From assembly GCA_035222895.1 (NCBI GenBank), contig JAVYIG010000599.1:62001-126000 (forward strand): a stretch of DNA of 64,000 nucleotides, written 5' to 3'. The notes under the pieces are model-generated. The model was not told the DNA's origin and did no database searches. It was given only the letters and a program-made list of their open reading frames with translations. Position numbers and translations under genes: made by a program. Source of the DNA: Strongylocentrotus droebachiensis (taxonomy: Eukaryota; Echinodermata; Echinoidea; Camarodonta; Strongylocentrotidae). Of the stretch, positions 1-10,734 are shown piece by piece (the stretch's first letter is position 1; the number at the start of each line of letters is the position of its first letter).

Positions 1-96
1 ACAACCTAGACGGATCTTCCTCAGTAATTTCGTGGAATAAAATCACATAGTCATTGCCCCAGTTATCCCCCCCCCCCCTTGGATCCGCCACTAGTA
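1..96 (-). mobile_element. possible hAT-type MITE end, cut by window edge
   Basis: Read on the minus strand from about position 96, the sequence runs TAGTGGCGGATCCAAGG and then a G tract (the C tract at 67-78). This resembles the CAGTGGCG... ends of the better supported hAT MITEs in this window. The other end would lie outside the window, so no target duplication can be checked. It lies in intron 2 of the ABCG2-like gene. Confidence 0.3.
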
Positions 97-172
97 ATTT
101 TATGATTTAACATTTTAGGAACATTTCAGACCTTTCTTTCTCTTTTCAAAGAGCAGAGTACCGTATACTTAC

Positions 173-232
173 GATGTTTTGCCGCTACCCGTTGGGCCGA
201 GTATAGCGTTCATTCCAGGTCGAAATGCACCG
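173..232 (-). CDS. ABCG2-like half transporter, exon 2 (Walker A exon)
   Basis: This is a 60-nt internal coding exon of an ABCG-family half ABC transporter. ABCG2-type proteins are plasma-membrane multidrug/urate exporters with an N-terminal ATP-binding domain followed by six membrane helices. The exon encodes GAFRPGMNAILGPTGSGKT plus the first two bases of a Ser codon. GPTGSGKT(S) is the Walker A (P-loop) ATP-binding motif with its catalytic Lys. The whole exon matches vertebrate ABCG2 (GIMKPGLNAILGPTGGGKSS, from memory). Splice sites are good: minus-strand acceptor TTTTTGCAG at 233-241 and donor GTAAGTAT at 165-172. Its first base completes the Ser codon begun by AG at the end of exon 1, giving LDRV-S-GAFRPG. 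The remaining nucleotide-binding domain (Q-loop, signature, Walker B) and all transmembrane exons lie beyond the left edge. ABCG2 subfamily is favoured over ABCG1/4, 5 and 8 by the NAILGPTG context. Confidence 0.9.
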
Positions 233-582
233 CTGCAAAAATGAAAATGGTTCGGTTTCAATACAGTATAATTTGTAAGTAAATGTGGACATAAGATTCA
301 TCAATCAATTAGCGCATTCTCTCTAAAGATTGTACGACATTATGCTCTGGTGACATTTGCTCCGCGGTCATTATACCTCATGAACATAATTTTCCAATTC
401 ATGCCTAGACCAAAACACTAAAATCTAACCCTGACCTACCCTTATACCTACTTAAAACGCTAAGCCTATAATTTCTTGCGAAAACCCCCCCCCCCCCCTG
501 CTAGCATGTCGGATCACCTCTTTGAAACCGCAAACCATTTTTCAGTCATCCTATTTCATTCGTTAATCATCCAAAAATATAA

Positions 583-740
583 ATGATGTCGTGATATAGT
601 GGTTAAATCACTTGACTCCCAATCCAAGGGTTCGAACCTAAGCCCGGCGCCCTTAAGTAAGACAGTTATCCACATTTGCCAATGGGTACCTAGCAATGTG
701 TGGGGGTAATACAGGGCCCTCAGGAAGAACAGCGTTGATA
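583..740 (+). mobile_element. tRNA-derived SINE
   Basis: RNA polymerase III promoter-like boxes are visible: A-box-like TATAGTGGTTA at 595-605 and B box GGGTTCGAACC at 628-638. Downstream is a body shared with copies at 2385, 11571, 21040, 22555 and 48490: a CCACATTTGCC segment, TGGGTACCT, and (with 11571) GGGCCCTCAGGAAGAACAGC. It ends in a CTT-rich then ATT microsatellite. It sits in intron 1 of the ABCG2-like gene, antisense to it. Confidence 0.75.
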
Positions 741-754
741 CTGATTGGGCTTCG

Positions 755-960
755 GTTCTTCTTCTTCTTCTTCTTTCTATCATAATGTGAATATCATCAT
801 CATTATTATCATTATTATTATAATTAGTATTACTATTATTATTTATATTTTCATTATTATTATCATTGTTGTTGTTATTATTATAAATATTATCATTATT
901 ACTATTGTTGTCAGTATTATTATTATCATCATCATCATCATCATCATCATCAATACTGTC
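755..960. repeat. CTT then ATT/ATC microsatellite
   Basis: A short CTT run is followed by about 180 bp of imperfect ATT, ATC and GTT triplets. It produces an Ile-rich spurious open frame. It directly follows the SINE, as a SINE tail repeat would. Confidence 0.9.
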
Positions 961-2384
961 ATCTTTATTCTTCTTATTATCATAACATGCATTTCATTGT
1001 ATCCGTATCGAGCCTAGATGAACCTCTGCACACATAAATGCCTTATTTCGCTCTATTTATTTGTTTGCATAATACCGATTAACAATCAGTTTGTACCCAG
1101 CATTCTAGCGTGTAAGCTTATCTACACAGATATGCCAGTTCATTAGGTGTTAATAATTAACATTTTCCAGATTAAACAACCGATGGTGTCATATAGGACA
1201 TAAGAATCTTCAGAATTGTATTTCAACATGAACGATATTCGAATTCGAAGACGTTTTGTCGATATGTAGTTGGTTATTTTTTTCATTGTAACCCATTCCT
1301 TTTTTTACGTTGTAAGTATTTCATTCACAATTTTCGTCACCGCCCTCACCCGACTGAAAATATTTATTTTTTCATCCAAACACATAGGTGGATCTACAAG
1401 GGGAAAAATTAGCCGCCATTTATTTGAATAGATATTTACAACGGCGCTGTATGTTACGCTACCCCCGGACGCTACCCGAATATTATGATGGCGTTCCGCG
1501 GTTTTTCAATCATTTCAATTTCACCCCCCCCCCCCCCCCACTTCTGAAAATAATGGATACGCCTTTTCTAGTGGTTGTGAGTGTGTCCTTTCATAAGGGT
1601 TCAACCTGATTATATCTGCTTCTTGTCAGTGCAAGAGCAAAGTCCAATCAGGTAACAAATTATCATCAATACCTGTTTTGCAACACGCAGAACTTTGATA
1701 CCCAGATAGCGATATCAAATTGTTTTTAATAATATGACGGTGAACTTAATATCCAGATATAAGCCTGCATATGGCAGGACATTATGCAACGTTGTGTATT
1801 ATGTCATACAAAATATGGTCATTATAAACGTCTTTGCCTCTTAAGGGTACCGGTTTTGTAAGTACATGTTGAGAGAAAAAAAATTGTGAAAATCTTTCAC
1901 AGGCATATCAATATTCCAGATATTATTTATAGCGCTCAGGTACTGCCATTATGTCGAATAGAACAGGATTTTACTATTCGTATAGAAAATCTAAATCATT
2001 TTTTTCCCTTACTGAAAATTAATTTCTTTAAAAAAAAATTCAGAGATGCGACTTGGGTTGATAGTTAAGTTATTAATCAAATTCATTTCATTATTATTAA
2101 CATAACATTTCACTGTTTAATTACAAAAACTCTTAATACATGCATGCATGCATGGACATACCGCCTAAACCGTCTGAATGGCAATGATAATATTAACATT
2201 CTGGCTTTAAAAAGGGCTAAATGCATCCACGATGTCTCTAAGCGCTTTAAAGAAAACCGGTCATTAGATTCAGGCTCGACCGCACCAAATTTGTGCACAT
2301 TCTCCACTCCCTGGGGAGCATTCCAGTGAGGAGCCGTTTTACAGACGCTCACAATGCTGAGCAAACTGCAATGACTTTTGCATC

Positions 2385-2515
2385 ATACCTGGTACCCATT
2401 TATACCTGGGTGGAGAGAAAAAATGCCTTGCCTAAGGACATTAGTGCCGTACAGGGGATCGAACCAATGACCTTCGCATGTCCAGGTAAGCGTTAAAACC
2501 ACTCGACTATGACAA
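2385..2515 (-). mobile_element. tRNA-derived SINE, degenerate
   Basis: On the minus strand this carries a degenerate B box (GGTTCGATCCCC), then the body with GGCACTAATGTCCTTAGGCAAGG, TCTCCACCCAGG and AATGGGTACCAGG-like segments. These are the same blocks as in the copies at 11571 and 48490. It lies within intron 1, in the same orientation as the gene. Confidence 0.65.
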
Positions 2516-2954
2516 CTCTTAAAACGTTATGCAGGATAATCAACAGGTAGAAAATCCGATCGAATATAACCTAATTTTGACGTAATGATATAAATGTACA
2601 AAGGGTCTGCCAATTGAACCTTTAGTCAATAATATAATCTAATCTTACACATACAGACACAGAGCAATACAAATAGTTATTTCATAATTGAATCTATTTT
2701 ACTCTGTTGCCCATAAATTTGGAATACCATTTTCTTACCTCTTTCAATAAAAATAATGATTGTGAAAATGGGATTAATAAATATTTTTGTAAGCTATGTA
2801 ATTACAATAGACTTTTTTACATCAACTAAATATTTAATTAGGGATGATATTATAAGAAAAAATGTTTTCCCTCTAGATCTTAGATCCCCGCCTCCTCTAT
2901 AATACTTATGTATTTGTCAATGGCCCTCTTACTTACTGTAATAGCTGCTTAGCA

Positions 2955-3560
2955 GTGATGATAATGACGACGATGATGATGATATGGATGATTATAATGA
3001 TGATGATGATGATGATGATGACAGTATAGGCCCTTTTATTTATTTTTAATGATAAGGAGGAGTATTGTATTGTTGTTGTAGTGGTGGTGGTGATGATGAT
3101 AATGATGGTGGTGATGTTGTGATGTGGTAATTGTGGTGGTGGTGGTGGTGGTGGTGGTGGTGGTGGTGGTGATGGCGATGATGATGATGGTGTGGTGATG
3201 ATAATGAGGATGATAATGATGATAACGGTGATGATGGTGGAGGTGGTGGTAGTATGGTGATGGTGGTGGTGTTGGTGGTGATGGTGGTGGTGGTGGTGGC
3301 GGTGGTGATGATGATGATGATGGTGTGATGATGATAATGAGGATGATAATGATGATAACGGTGATGATGGTGGAGGGGTGGTAGTATGGTGATGGTAATT
3401 GTGTGGTGATGATGGCGATGATGGTGATGGTGTGATGATGATGAAGACGAGGATGAAGATGAGGATGAAGAGGATGATGGTGGTGATTATAATGATGCCG
3501 GTGGTGGTATTGGTGGTGCGCTGTGGTGGTGGTGTTGATGGTGATGGTTGTGGTAGTAGT
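2955..3560. repeat. GAT/GGT-rich imperfect microsatellite
   Basis: About 600 bp of GATGAT, GGTGGT and GATGGT triplets, with an internal duplicated segment of roughly 130 bp (TGATGATAATGAGGATG at about 3197 and again at about 3329). On the minus strand the triplets read His/Thr/Pro/Ser-rich and extend the open frame of exon 1 down to 2933. That extension is an artefact of the repeat. It abuts the splice donor of coding exon 1. Confidence 0.95.
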
Positions 3561-3575
3561 AGAGGTACTGCTAAC

Positions 3576-3748
3576 CTGACTCTGTCGAGGATGACCTTTC
3601 TGGTCAGTTGACCATCTATCTTGACCGGGACCGCATAATTGACGTCATGAAAGGAGACAACCGATCCCGTCACCGAGATACTCCTGACTCTCTCCACAAC
3701 AGGGTGGTTCTTCACTGGTCGCTCCTTGGGGGCATCTTGCCCAGTCAT
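3576..3748 (-). CDS. ABCG2-like half transporter, first coding exon (N-terminus)
   Basis: This encodes the first 57 residues of an ABCG2-like half transporter plus two bases of a Ser codon completed by the exon at 173..232. Residues 1-28 form a variable cytosolic N-terminus. From residue about 30, VVSFHDVNYAVPV then KVILDRV aligns with the start of the ABCG2 nucleotide-binding domain (SFHNICYRV ... EKEILSNIN in human, from memory), the strand that stacks on ATP. The start at ATG 3748 is supported by an in-frame TAA two codons upstream. The donor is CAG|GTTAGC, at 3575. Vertebrate ABCG2 likewise begins with a non-coding exon and a coding exon ending just before the Walker A exon. A matching 3' splice site may be TTTTTCCTATACTTGATAG, ending at 3796 on the minus strand. 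No signal peptide is expected. The frame stays open into the intronic microsatellite, so a naive gene model would overextend it. Confidence 0.88.
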
Positions 3749-4446
3749 GATGTCTTAATTCCCAGGTCTGTCTTGTGCCTCTCTCAAGAAAAGCTCTATC
3801 AAGTATAGGAAAAACGGAGAGATATAGGGACAACTCAGAAGCTAAAGATAATTCGATGCCGAACATAAGAGATGCAGATTCAGATTTGAAAAAACACATT
3901 CACTCCCTTACGCCAACAAATGAATATAAAATAAACGACTGCATTTACATAATTTTATCCAAGATGGAGGCGAGATACCATAACAGTTCAAGGCGTATAA
4001 AGGGGTCGCCTTAATGATAACAAGACAATTAAGACATACAATACATCAAACTATAATGCTTGCGCAATGGATTAAAACGTAATGATAATTACCTAAAGGG
4101 GTAAACATATACTTAGTACTATTATACACAAAGATTATAATTAAGATGATGAATGATTTGTTGACAAGCATGGAAATCTGCTAGTGAAATTTATAAATTT
4201 ACCGATATTTTCTAAATTTGTATACCAACAAGCAAAGAAAAAAAAGGGGGGATATGAGAAACAGCAATTCTTTAAATTTGCTGACGGGCTGTTTTACTAT
4301 GCATAATCACTTTTTCTTAGTATTTGATAAAGACTGTCTTCATCACGCAAACATAATGCTCGTCCAAAGCTCAAGGAAACGATTTTGAGGCAACATGAGC
4401 AACGATTAAAATATATAGATCAAAGCTTATCAGCGAAAGAATGATA
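3749..4446 (-). other. 5' UTR and upstream region of the ABCG2-like gene
   Basis: The 50 bp upstream of the ATG may be 5' UTR, with a possible 3' splice site at 3796 after a pyrimidine stretch. Whether this is the start of the transcript or a second exon cannot be decided here. I see no clear TATA box or initiator, and the rest to 4446 shows no gene or repeat I recognise. Confidence 0.35.
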
Positions 4447-4454
4447 GTTCACCG

Positions 4455-4726
4455 CAGACGCGTACGCAGGGGGAGGGTTTGGGGGGTTAACCCCCCCCCC
4501 CTTTGGTATTTTTATGTGTGTAAACCCCCCTAAAAAATCCCTTAACCCCCCCCCCCCCCTCCCCTTTGGATTTGCTTTTTTTTTTTTTAATTATTTAAAA
4601 AAAAAAAAAAAAAAAAAATTACTCCATGGCTGACCTAAGAAAGGTGACCTTATCCCCCCCCCCCAACGGAGCAAAATGTCAAATTTTCAAAATTCGAGAC
4701 CAAAAAAAAAAAAAAAAAGTGTCCGC

Positions 4727-4768
<42 letters not shown>

Positions 4769-4891
4769 ACCCCACTGAGCGACTCTTTGGCCGGCGCGAT
4801 ACGATTTTCAAATTTTCCTGAGTCGTTGGAAATGTTGGACCCGATTTTAAACCCCCCCCCCCCCCTTGAAAAAATCCTGCGTACGCCACTG
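4455..4891 (-). mobile_element. hAT-type MITE (GGCGTACGC family)
   Basis: The terminal inverted repeats are CAGACGCGTACGCAGG on the left and CCTGCGTACGCCACTG on the right. They are flanked by a perfect 8-bp duplication GTTCACCG (4447-4454 and 4892-4899), the hAT hallmark. The interior has long C tracts (up to about 40), A and T tracts and no coding capacity. It is the same family as 19018..19375 in the opposite orientation; both share AAATTTTCAAATTTTGAGAC-like interior blocks. It lies about 0.7 kb upstream of the ABCG2-like start. Confidence 0.93.
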
Positions 4892-4899
4892 GTTCACCG

Positions 4900-6301
4900 A
4901 CAGAAAACGACTCTGATTGTACATGTAGAAATATACGTTACTTATTAATGAACCCATATATATATATTTGAGCCAAATCGCTATTCTTCGTCTCGATAAA
5001 ACATGAATAAAAGTCATATCAAACTCCGACGAAAGTACAGGCATCAATTATCAAATTTATATTCTAATTAAAATCGTTTATTGAAAGAAAATGCTAGCGT
5101 AATGAGATTATCATAAACAAAAACGTAAACAGTCTATTTCAACTGAGAGTTTGTTAAAATAAAATACCTGAGTGTTATGCCTATCATCAAAACAAAACAT
5201 AGTCATTTAAAATCAGATCTAAATTCAACTGAAATGTGAAAATACTAGTAGGAATCTCATCAAAACAAAACACAACAAAATATGATATAGAACCTTACCT
5301 GCAGGGGTCTCTCGTTGTAAAGATATCTACGTCCAGAACACACAAGACTGGTTACACCAATAATTAATAGCTAAGCTGTTACTAAGATAGTGTATTAATC
5401 ATCCTTAATTAAGAATGGCCGGTTGAAATGCGAAGTACGAAGTCCAAGGTCAAATTAAAGGAGAGATATGTATTATATTGCCACATTGTACTTTACAAGT
5501 AGATGGGAACTGTGAAACTTAGAGATGTGACCAGTGGGATATCGATAGTTCAACCATTCCAAATCAAATTTTGTTTGCCTTAGCCGATGAGACACGCAGC
5601 GGCTAAGAACGGACACCAATCTCTACTCATGATGTAAACAAAAGAAGCTTGACAAATTTCAAAGCACTGGTTTTTGCATTCTCTGCTATCGTTGATGTCG
5701 CTCTGATATATTTGTCTAGATATGTCTAGATGCCTCTGTCTTACTGAAGAGTGCCTGGTCATTTACCCTCAATTCCATACGAATTCAGTGATTAAGTTGG
5801 TTATTTTTACAAAACTCTTGTACATTGTATGTCCTGTAGATGACACTTGCATCCTCCTGTAAGCTTTTTAAATACACTCGTATTTAATGTATGAAATATT
5901 TTCTTTCCAAATTTGTTCATGGAAAAGAATTAATTCACGTTCGTATATTTGACAGAATCTATTTTTTTTACAATAGTTGTGGCTATGTAGTGTAAGCCTT
6001 TTTGCAAGCTTCCGGGTCGTGACAGCAACTTCTGAGGAAGAATTGAATTAAACTTAGCTGCTCTGCAAAATTGAAAGAGCGCCATCTCGAGCAAGGATGT
6101 CATCATTTTGTAAAAACTGGGGCTCTGCCATAGAGATATAAAGTATATATCTCTATGGGCTCTGCCCACAAGCTCTTTGCTTGTCAGGGTATCCCACCAT
6201 TTAATATCATGAGTATGTTACTTTAGCCATGTATTTGTATTCATATTTTGTTTAAATGGAAAAATGAAATGAAATTGAAATGGAGGGTTCTACAAATCTG
6301 T
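4900..6301. other. intergenic, nothing recognised
   Basis: No exon, RNA gene or repeat family was recognised. The only structure noted is a small palindrome around 6133-6157 (ATAGAGATATAAAG then TATATATCTCTAT). Open frames here are short and unrelated to known proteins. Confidence 0.5.
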
Positions 6302-6380
6302 GAGCCTGTCAAGCACGTAGCCAGGATTTCATTTTAGGGGGGGGGCGGTAGTGAGCACGCGAAGCGTGCGAATCACTTAA

Positions 6381-6926
6381 AGGGACTTGGTAACATTGTT
6401 CAGATGAGAGATAGTGTTGCTAAGGTAGTGACTTCAATGCTAGATGTACAATTAAAGATAATCTGAAAATTTGAGTGAAAACGGACCATTATTCATGGTA
6501 CAAATTGGGAAAAACTGATCTGATCGATTCCTTAATTCTCCCAACTACATGTAATATGTTATTGCAATTTAATTACATTGTAGGTGAATGGAAATCTCAC
6601 AAAGCAATAAAATGGCTCTACATTCCATTCCAGACATTTAAGTGTTGAGAGATTTTTTATAGCCTGTTTTATGTCTTTTTTTCATGGAAAAACGGTTGGG
6701 AAAATTTAAAAATGGTTGGGAGAATTTACTGTTAATCGCTGTTAGAGGGTGTCGTACATCGACGCCTTCAAAGAAAACCATAGATATCTTCGTGGTTTGT
6801 GAATTTTTTTCAGGATTTTTTGCATGTCAGAGGGTTAGTACAGTAGAAGGAATATAGTAAGTAACATTTTTATACAAAAATTAAGCAATTTTTTTCATCA
6901 ACCTTCAACAATTTTACTAAGTCACT
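6381..6926. mobile_element. TTAA-target MITE nested in hAT element
   Basis: The ends AGGGACTTGGTAACATTGTT and AACAATTTTACTAAGTCACT are imperfect inverted repeats. They are flanked by TTAA at 6377-6380 and 6927-6930. The related hAT copy at 45837 lacks this insert and runs straight through, which gives an approximate empty site. TTAA targets occur in Kolobok and piggyBac; the AG terminus fits Kolobok better. It has no coding capacity. Confidence 0.8.
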
Positions 6927-6959
6927 TTAAAGAGCACGCAACGCGCGCTCCCTAGGGGG

Positions 6960-7340
6960 GTGGGTGCAGAGCGGGAGAAGCGCGGAAGCTTTGACAGAAG
7001 ACGATTCGTTGTACCTTTCTCGACTCATAATCCTTGTCTGAATTCAGTCCGCCCCTCCTGCGCATAGCGCGGAAGCTTTGACGTATTATTAGACAAAGAA
7101 GACGATTCGTTGTACCTTTCTCGACTCTTAATCCTTATCTGTATTCAGTCCCCCCCCCCCCCCCCGCGTAGCGCGGAAGCCTTGACGTTTCATTAATTTA
7201 TTAGAGAAAGAAGACGATTCGCTGTACCGTTCTCGACTCTTAATCCTTAATTTGAACTCAGTTTCCCCCTTTCCGCGCAAAGCGCGGAAGCTTTGACGTT
7301 TAATTAAATCATTAGAGAAAGAAGACGATTCGTTGTACCG
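6960..7340 (+). repeat. minisatellite of about 100-115 bp inside hAT element
   Basis: Four imperfect units contain AAGACGATTCGTTGTACC and GCGCGGAAGCTTTGACG. The same unit is amplified at 45960..46760, so this minisatellite is an intrinsic part of the hAT family. Confidence 0.85.
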
Positions 7341-7491
7341 TTCTCGACTCCTTTTCCCTTTTTCTTCCTAGGTCATCTTACTTTTTTTCTTCTCTTTCTC
7401 TCTCTTTTTTTTGGGCCTGCGTTTTTTTTTTTTTGGGGGGGGGGGGCGACCGCCCCACCACCTACCCCTTGGCTACGCGCCTGGAGCATGT

Positions 7492-8400
7492 CCAGGAAGT
7501 GTGACTCCGTCAAGCCCACTCATAAGAGTTGACCCTTCATGTTATAGCACTTAGTTGTTGGAAGAAAACAAAATATTTCCATTCTATACCATAGTCGATG
7601 GGTTCACCCCCAGAGACCCCGACTATTTTTGTCGTTTGTCCTCTAGCACGTCGTTGTGTCGTGTCGTTTTGTCGTCATTGGCGTGCGGTCGGGTCTATCT
7701 AACTCCATGTAGCCAATTAATAAAACTTTATGTCGCAGGTATAAAACACGAGAAACTTACACAAACTTTTCCACTCTAAACGGATCGTCAGACGCCCGTA
7801 GCTACCATATTCCCTACCTCCACCCCTCCCCCTCCTAAAAGAGAAATTGTTGTTCTTGTTATTGACCCTTCCCGGCCATGCCGACGGATTTTTTAAAGCT
7901 ATTTATGGGTCGCATTTATTCGTTTTGAAAAAGGTTCTTTTGTGGTTTATTTGGACGAAATATTGAAAACCTTTATTTCTCTTTATCAAGGAGGGACAGG
8001 GAGTAGGCAACCTTTTTGGAAAGTTTGACAAAACATCCCCTTCCTTCTCAACAAGAGCCTCCATGGAATGATGCTTGCTATATAAAAAAATGTTTAAAAA
8101 TTGTCAATTTTTATGATAATGCGTGGGTGAGAGACAGAAAGCTGTTTCAGATTTAACATGGTTTATGATTACCGATTTATGCCTTTGAAGTCTCATAAAG
8201 TTTAATCTGGGATTATTTGTTAATTATATATAGGCATATTCCAATCATTTTCCAGGCAAAAGTGATTAAAGACATGTGTTTGATATTCAACGCTGATATA
8301 GGCATAGTTTTAAGCTAATTCTTCCGGCAACAGGATCGATGTTACATAATCCGAGTTATAACAGAGAAGGGGAGGGGCAGAGATAGAGAGAGGGGGAGGA
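7492..8400. other. intergenic, nothing recognised
   Basis: No gene, RNA or repeat family was identified. It is A+T-rich with short unrelated open frames. Confidence 0.45.
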
Positions 8401-8410
8401 GATGAGTGCT

Positions 8411-8465
<55 letters not shown>

Positions 8466-8570
8466 TGAAGAGAGATGTGGACGGGGTAAGGTGATGAGAG
8501 AGAGAGAAAGTGACAGAGAGACAAAGAGACGGAGACAGAGACATAGACAGAGAAATACACAGAGAGATAT
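8380..8570 (+). repeat. GA microsatellite
   Basis: A pure AG run of about 50 bp (8411-8463) is flanked by imperfect GA/GACA repeats to about 8570. Spurious Ser/Leu-rich frames arise on the minus strand. Confidence 0.95.
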
Positions 8571-9052
8571 ATTCATGACGTCATTTCTAATATGTCTTGG
8601 TTGCATCATTCCTATCTTTTGAACAATGGCATTTTTAATTCATCTTTAATACACCCACAAGTGGTCTCCATGACTATAATATTTTCATTTATATAAGATG
8701 GAAAATGTGTTCATAAATCCTGAGGAAGATTGTTATTTGTTTTCAAATGAGTAATTTATGGCTGCTTCCGTGTAAGTTCATTGTCCGATGAATGAAGTTT
8801 ACACAGGGGCGTCAATGTAGATTGCATTGGGAGGGACATATCATTCCAAATTTCTCCAGGCAAAATTGTGTTTTTATTGTGCGTTGTTGACAAATCGAAC
8901 ATGCTTAGAAGCATTATACAATTTGATTTTACTTGTTGCATAAGTTGCTGGCATGTCTGCAACACGTTTAGATGTTGCTGTTGTTGTTTTGTTGCTGGTG
9001 GCGTTCGCGGTACTCTTTGACATTTTAATCCAATAGGGCACAGTTTAGTTAA

Positions 9053-9248
9053 AGGCACACTGCCATACTTGTAGCTACTTGCTCCCTCTATATAGAAAAC
9101 TTCCCCAATCGGTGCCTGTTGGTCCCCCATGATCCTCTTTTTCTTATGTTAAATGAGAGCTGAGTTAATGAGATAGCCACCTGTCACAGTGACCTCGATG
9201 GCTCTCTGTGTGGTCTAATCCCTTCTGGCCCATTAGTGGTGACGGTCT
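9053..9248 (+). mobile_element. TTAA-target MITE, family A copy 1
   Basis: A 196-bp element is flanked by TTAA at 9049-9052 and 9249-9252. It begins AGGCACACTG and ends GACGGTCT. It is nearly identical in its core to 13656..13852 (inverted) and 25670..25855; shared blocks include TTGTAGCTACTTGCTCCCTC and TAATGAGATAGCCACCTGTC. Confidence 0.88.
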
Positions 9249-9399
9249 TTAAGCCCGACCCCTTCCAAATGTTCACTCCTATCAACTATATCATATATTA
9301 AAGTAATGAAAGGTACTTCGTTTCTGTTCGTCTTTCTTTCCCATTCTTTTGTAGTAAATTGTATGTGCCTTCTGCCCCGGCACCCCTCCTTTCCTCCAC

Positions 9400-9480
9400 C
9401 CCCCCCCCCCCTCTCCCCCTCTCTCTCTCTTTCTCCCCCTCTCTCTCTCTCTCTCTCTCTATTACTCTTGATCTCTCTAT
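9400..9480. repeat. C tract and CT microsatellite
   Basis: A run of C is followed by CT/CCCCT repeats and a TCTATCTC tail. Simple sequence only. Confidence 0.95.
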
Positions 9481-9624
9481 CTCCTATCATTTAAGTTGTA
9501 AAGAATGTGATTGTTATTATAATATCTGTTGTCCTGGCTCATAATCAATTAATGATAATGATAATAACTTTTGATTTATTTAGCGCATAATGATTAACAC
9601 TTAGTTCTCTATGCACTTTACATT

Positions 9625-9770
9625 AAAAGAGTATTCTTTACAATCGTCTCGACACGGATCTAATTATTTGAATAAATAAAATCAAATATTGGCTCATAAA
9701 AGAGTATTCTTTACAATCGTCTCGACACGGATCTAATTATTTGAATAAATCAAATCAAATATTGGCTAAT
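9625..9770. repeat. 73-bp tandem duplication
   Basis: The block starting AAAAGAGTATTCTTTACAAT at 9625 is repeated at 9698 with only a few differences, running through CGTCTCGACACGGATCTAAT to TATTGGCT. It is a recent local duplication without recognisable function. Confidence 0.93.
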
Positions 9771-10730
9771 GTTATTTTGTATTCTGAAAATGTACAAAAT
9801 GTATTGGGTTACAAATTTGTCAGCTTTTTGGAAACGTAATGACATACACATTAATCAAATAAAATTATTCTTTTATTTGATTTAGGGGGGAGGGCGTCAA
9901 AATATGAATTAATATAAACATGAATTGGTTTGAGATCTATATTTAACCGATAATCTCAATTATCAGATTTGTTTGTTCAATTTTCTTTGGATGGGGGAGG
10001 GGGCGGGGTGGGTTACATGTCTCCTTAAACTTGCCATGGTTATTGTCATTTGCTATTCAGGTTGTATTAAAGTCGCAATCATGCTATGGAGAAAGGGAAA
10101 GCTGAAAAACAGCGCAATTTTGTTTCATTATCTTAACTGAAACGTAACTGACACTACTTTGATTTACTTTTTATTTGATTTTTAATGCTATTTCAAAGCC
10201 AATAACAAAGTAACTCGCTTGCTACTCCAAACGTACTGCTCCAGCGCTGGTCCCGGGTAGTTACATCTCCTGTGTGATTACTGCATAACACCATAAAATT
10301 GGCTCGACACTTAATATCGATGGAAACATTATGAATGTTTATATGTTTGATGTTTTCCATCTATTCTTGTGGTTTTGGGGTTAATGAGTGAGAACAGAAA
10401 CAGGAAGAGCATCACAGACATGGTCCCTCACAACACTCATCCCACGCAGCTATCCCTGATTATGGATAAATAAATCAACCCATTGTTTCGTGGGTTCAAA
10501 ATAACAAGCAATTGGTAGGATGTGGGCCAATTGTAAGTACATTGAATGGACGATATAGCCAATCAACTCTCCAAAGTGGTTTGTTTTGATCCTTGGAGTG
10601 GACTTTACGGTCAGAAAGTGACACTTGATAACCTAGATTAAACCACAAGTTGATGGTCTTTATCTTAAGTCAGGTGACTTTTTGATTTGTGCAATTATTA
10701 TCGTTAACGAATCAAAGTGCTCTAAATTAG
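9771..10730. other. intergenic, nothing recognised
   Basis: No coding or RNA feature was recognised. There are a few G-rich stretches near 9885 and 9990. Confidence 0.45.
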
Positions 10731-10734
10731 CAGC

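Larger units (their letters stand above)
233..3575 (-). other. intron 1 of the ABCG2-like gene
   Basis: This 3,343-nt intron runs from donor GTTAGC (minus strand, 3570-3575) to acceptor TTTTTGCAG (233-241). It is phase 2. It contains two tRNA-derived SINE copies on opposite strands, an ATT/ATC microsatellite, and a 0.6-kb GAT/GGT-rich repeat that begins within a few tens of bases of the splice donor. I see no further exon in it. Confidence 0.85.
6310..7483 (+). mobile_element. hAT-type non-autonomous element (GCGTAGCC family)
   Basis: The left end is CAAGCACGTAGCCAGG and the right end CCTTGGCTACGCGCCTG, which are imperfect inverted repeats. The flanks are GAGCCTGT (6302-6309) and GAGCATGT (7484-7491), an 8-bp target duplication with one mismatch. 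Inside are a nested TTAA-target element (6381..6926), a tandem minisatellite and long G/T tracts. There is no transposase frame. It is related to the element whose left end is at 45837. Confidence 0.82.

Noticed and set aside
2933-3748. A single 271-residue coding region.
   Set aside because: Only 3576-3748 is coding-like; beyond the GTTAGC donor the frame is a microsatellite translation, and the real continuation is the exon at 173-232.
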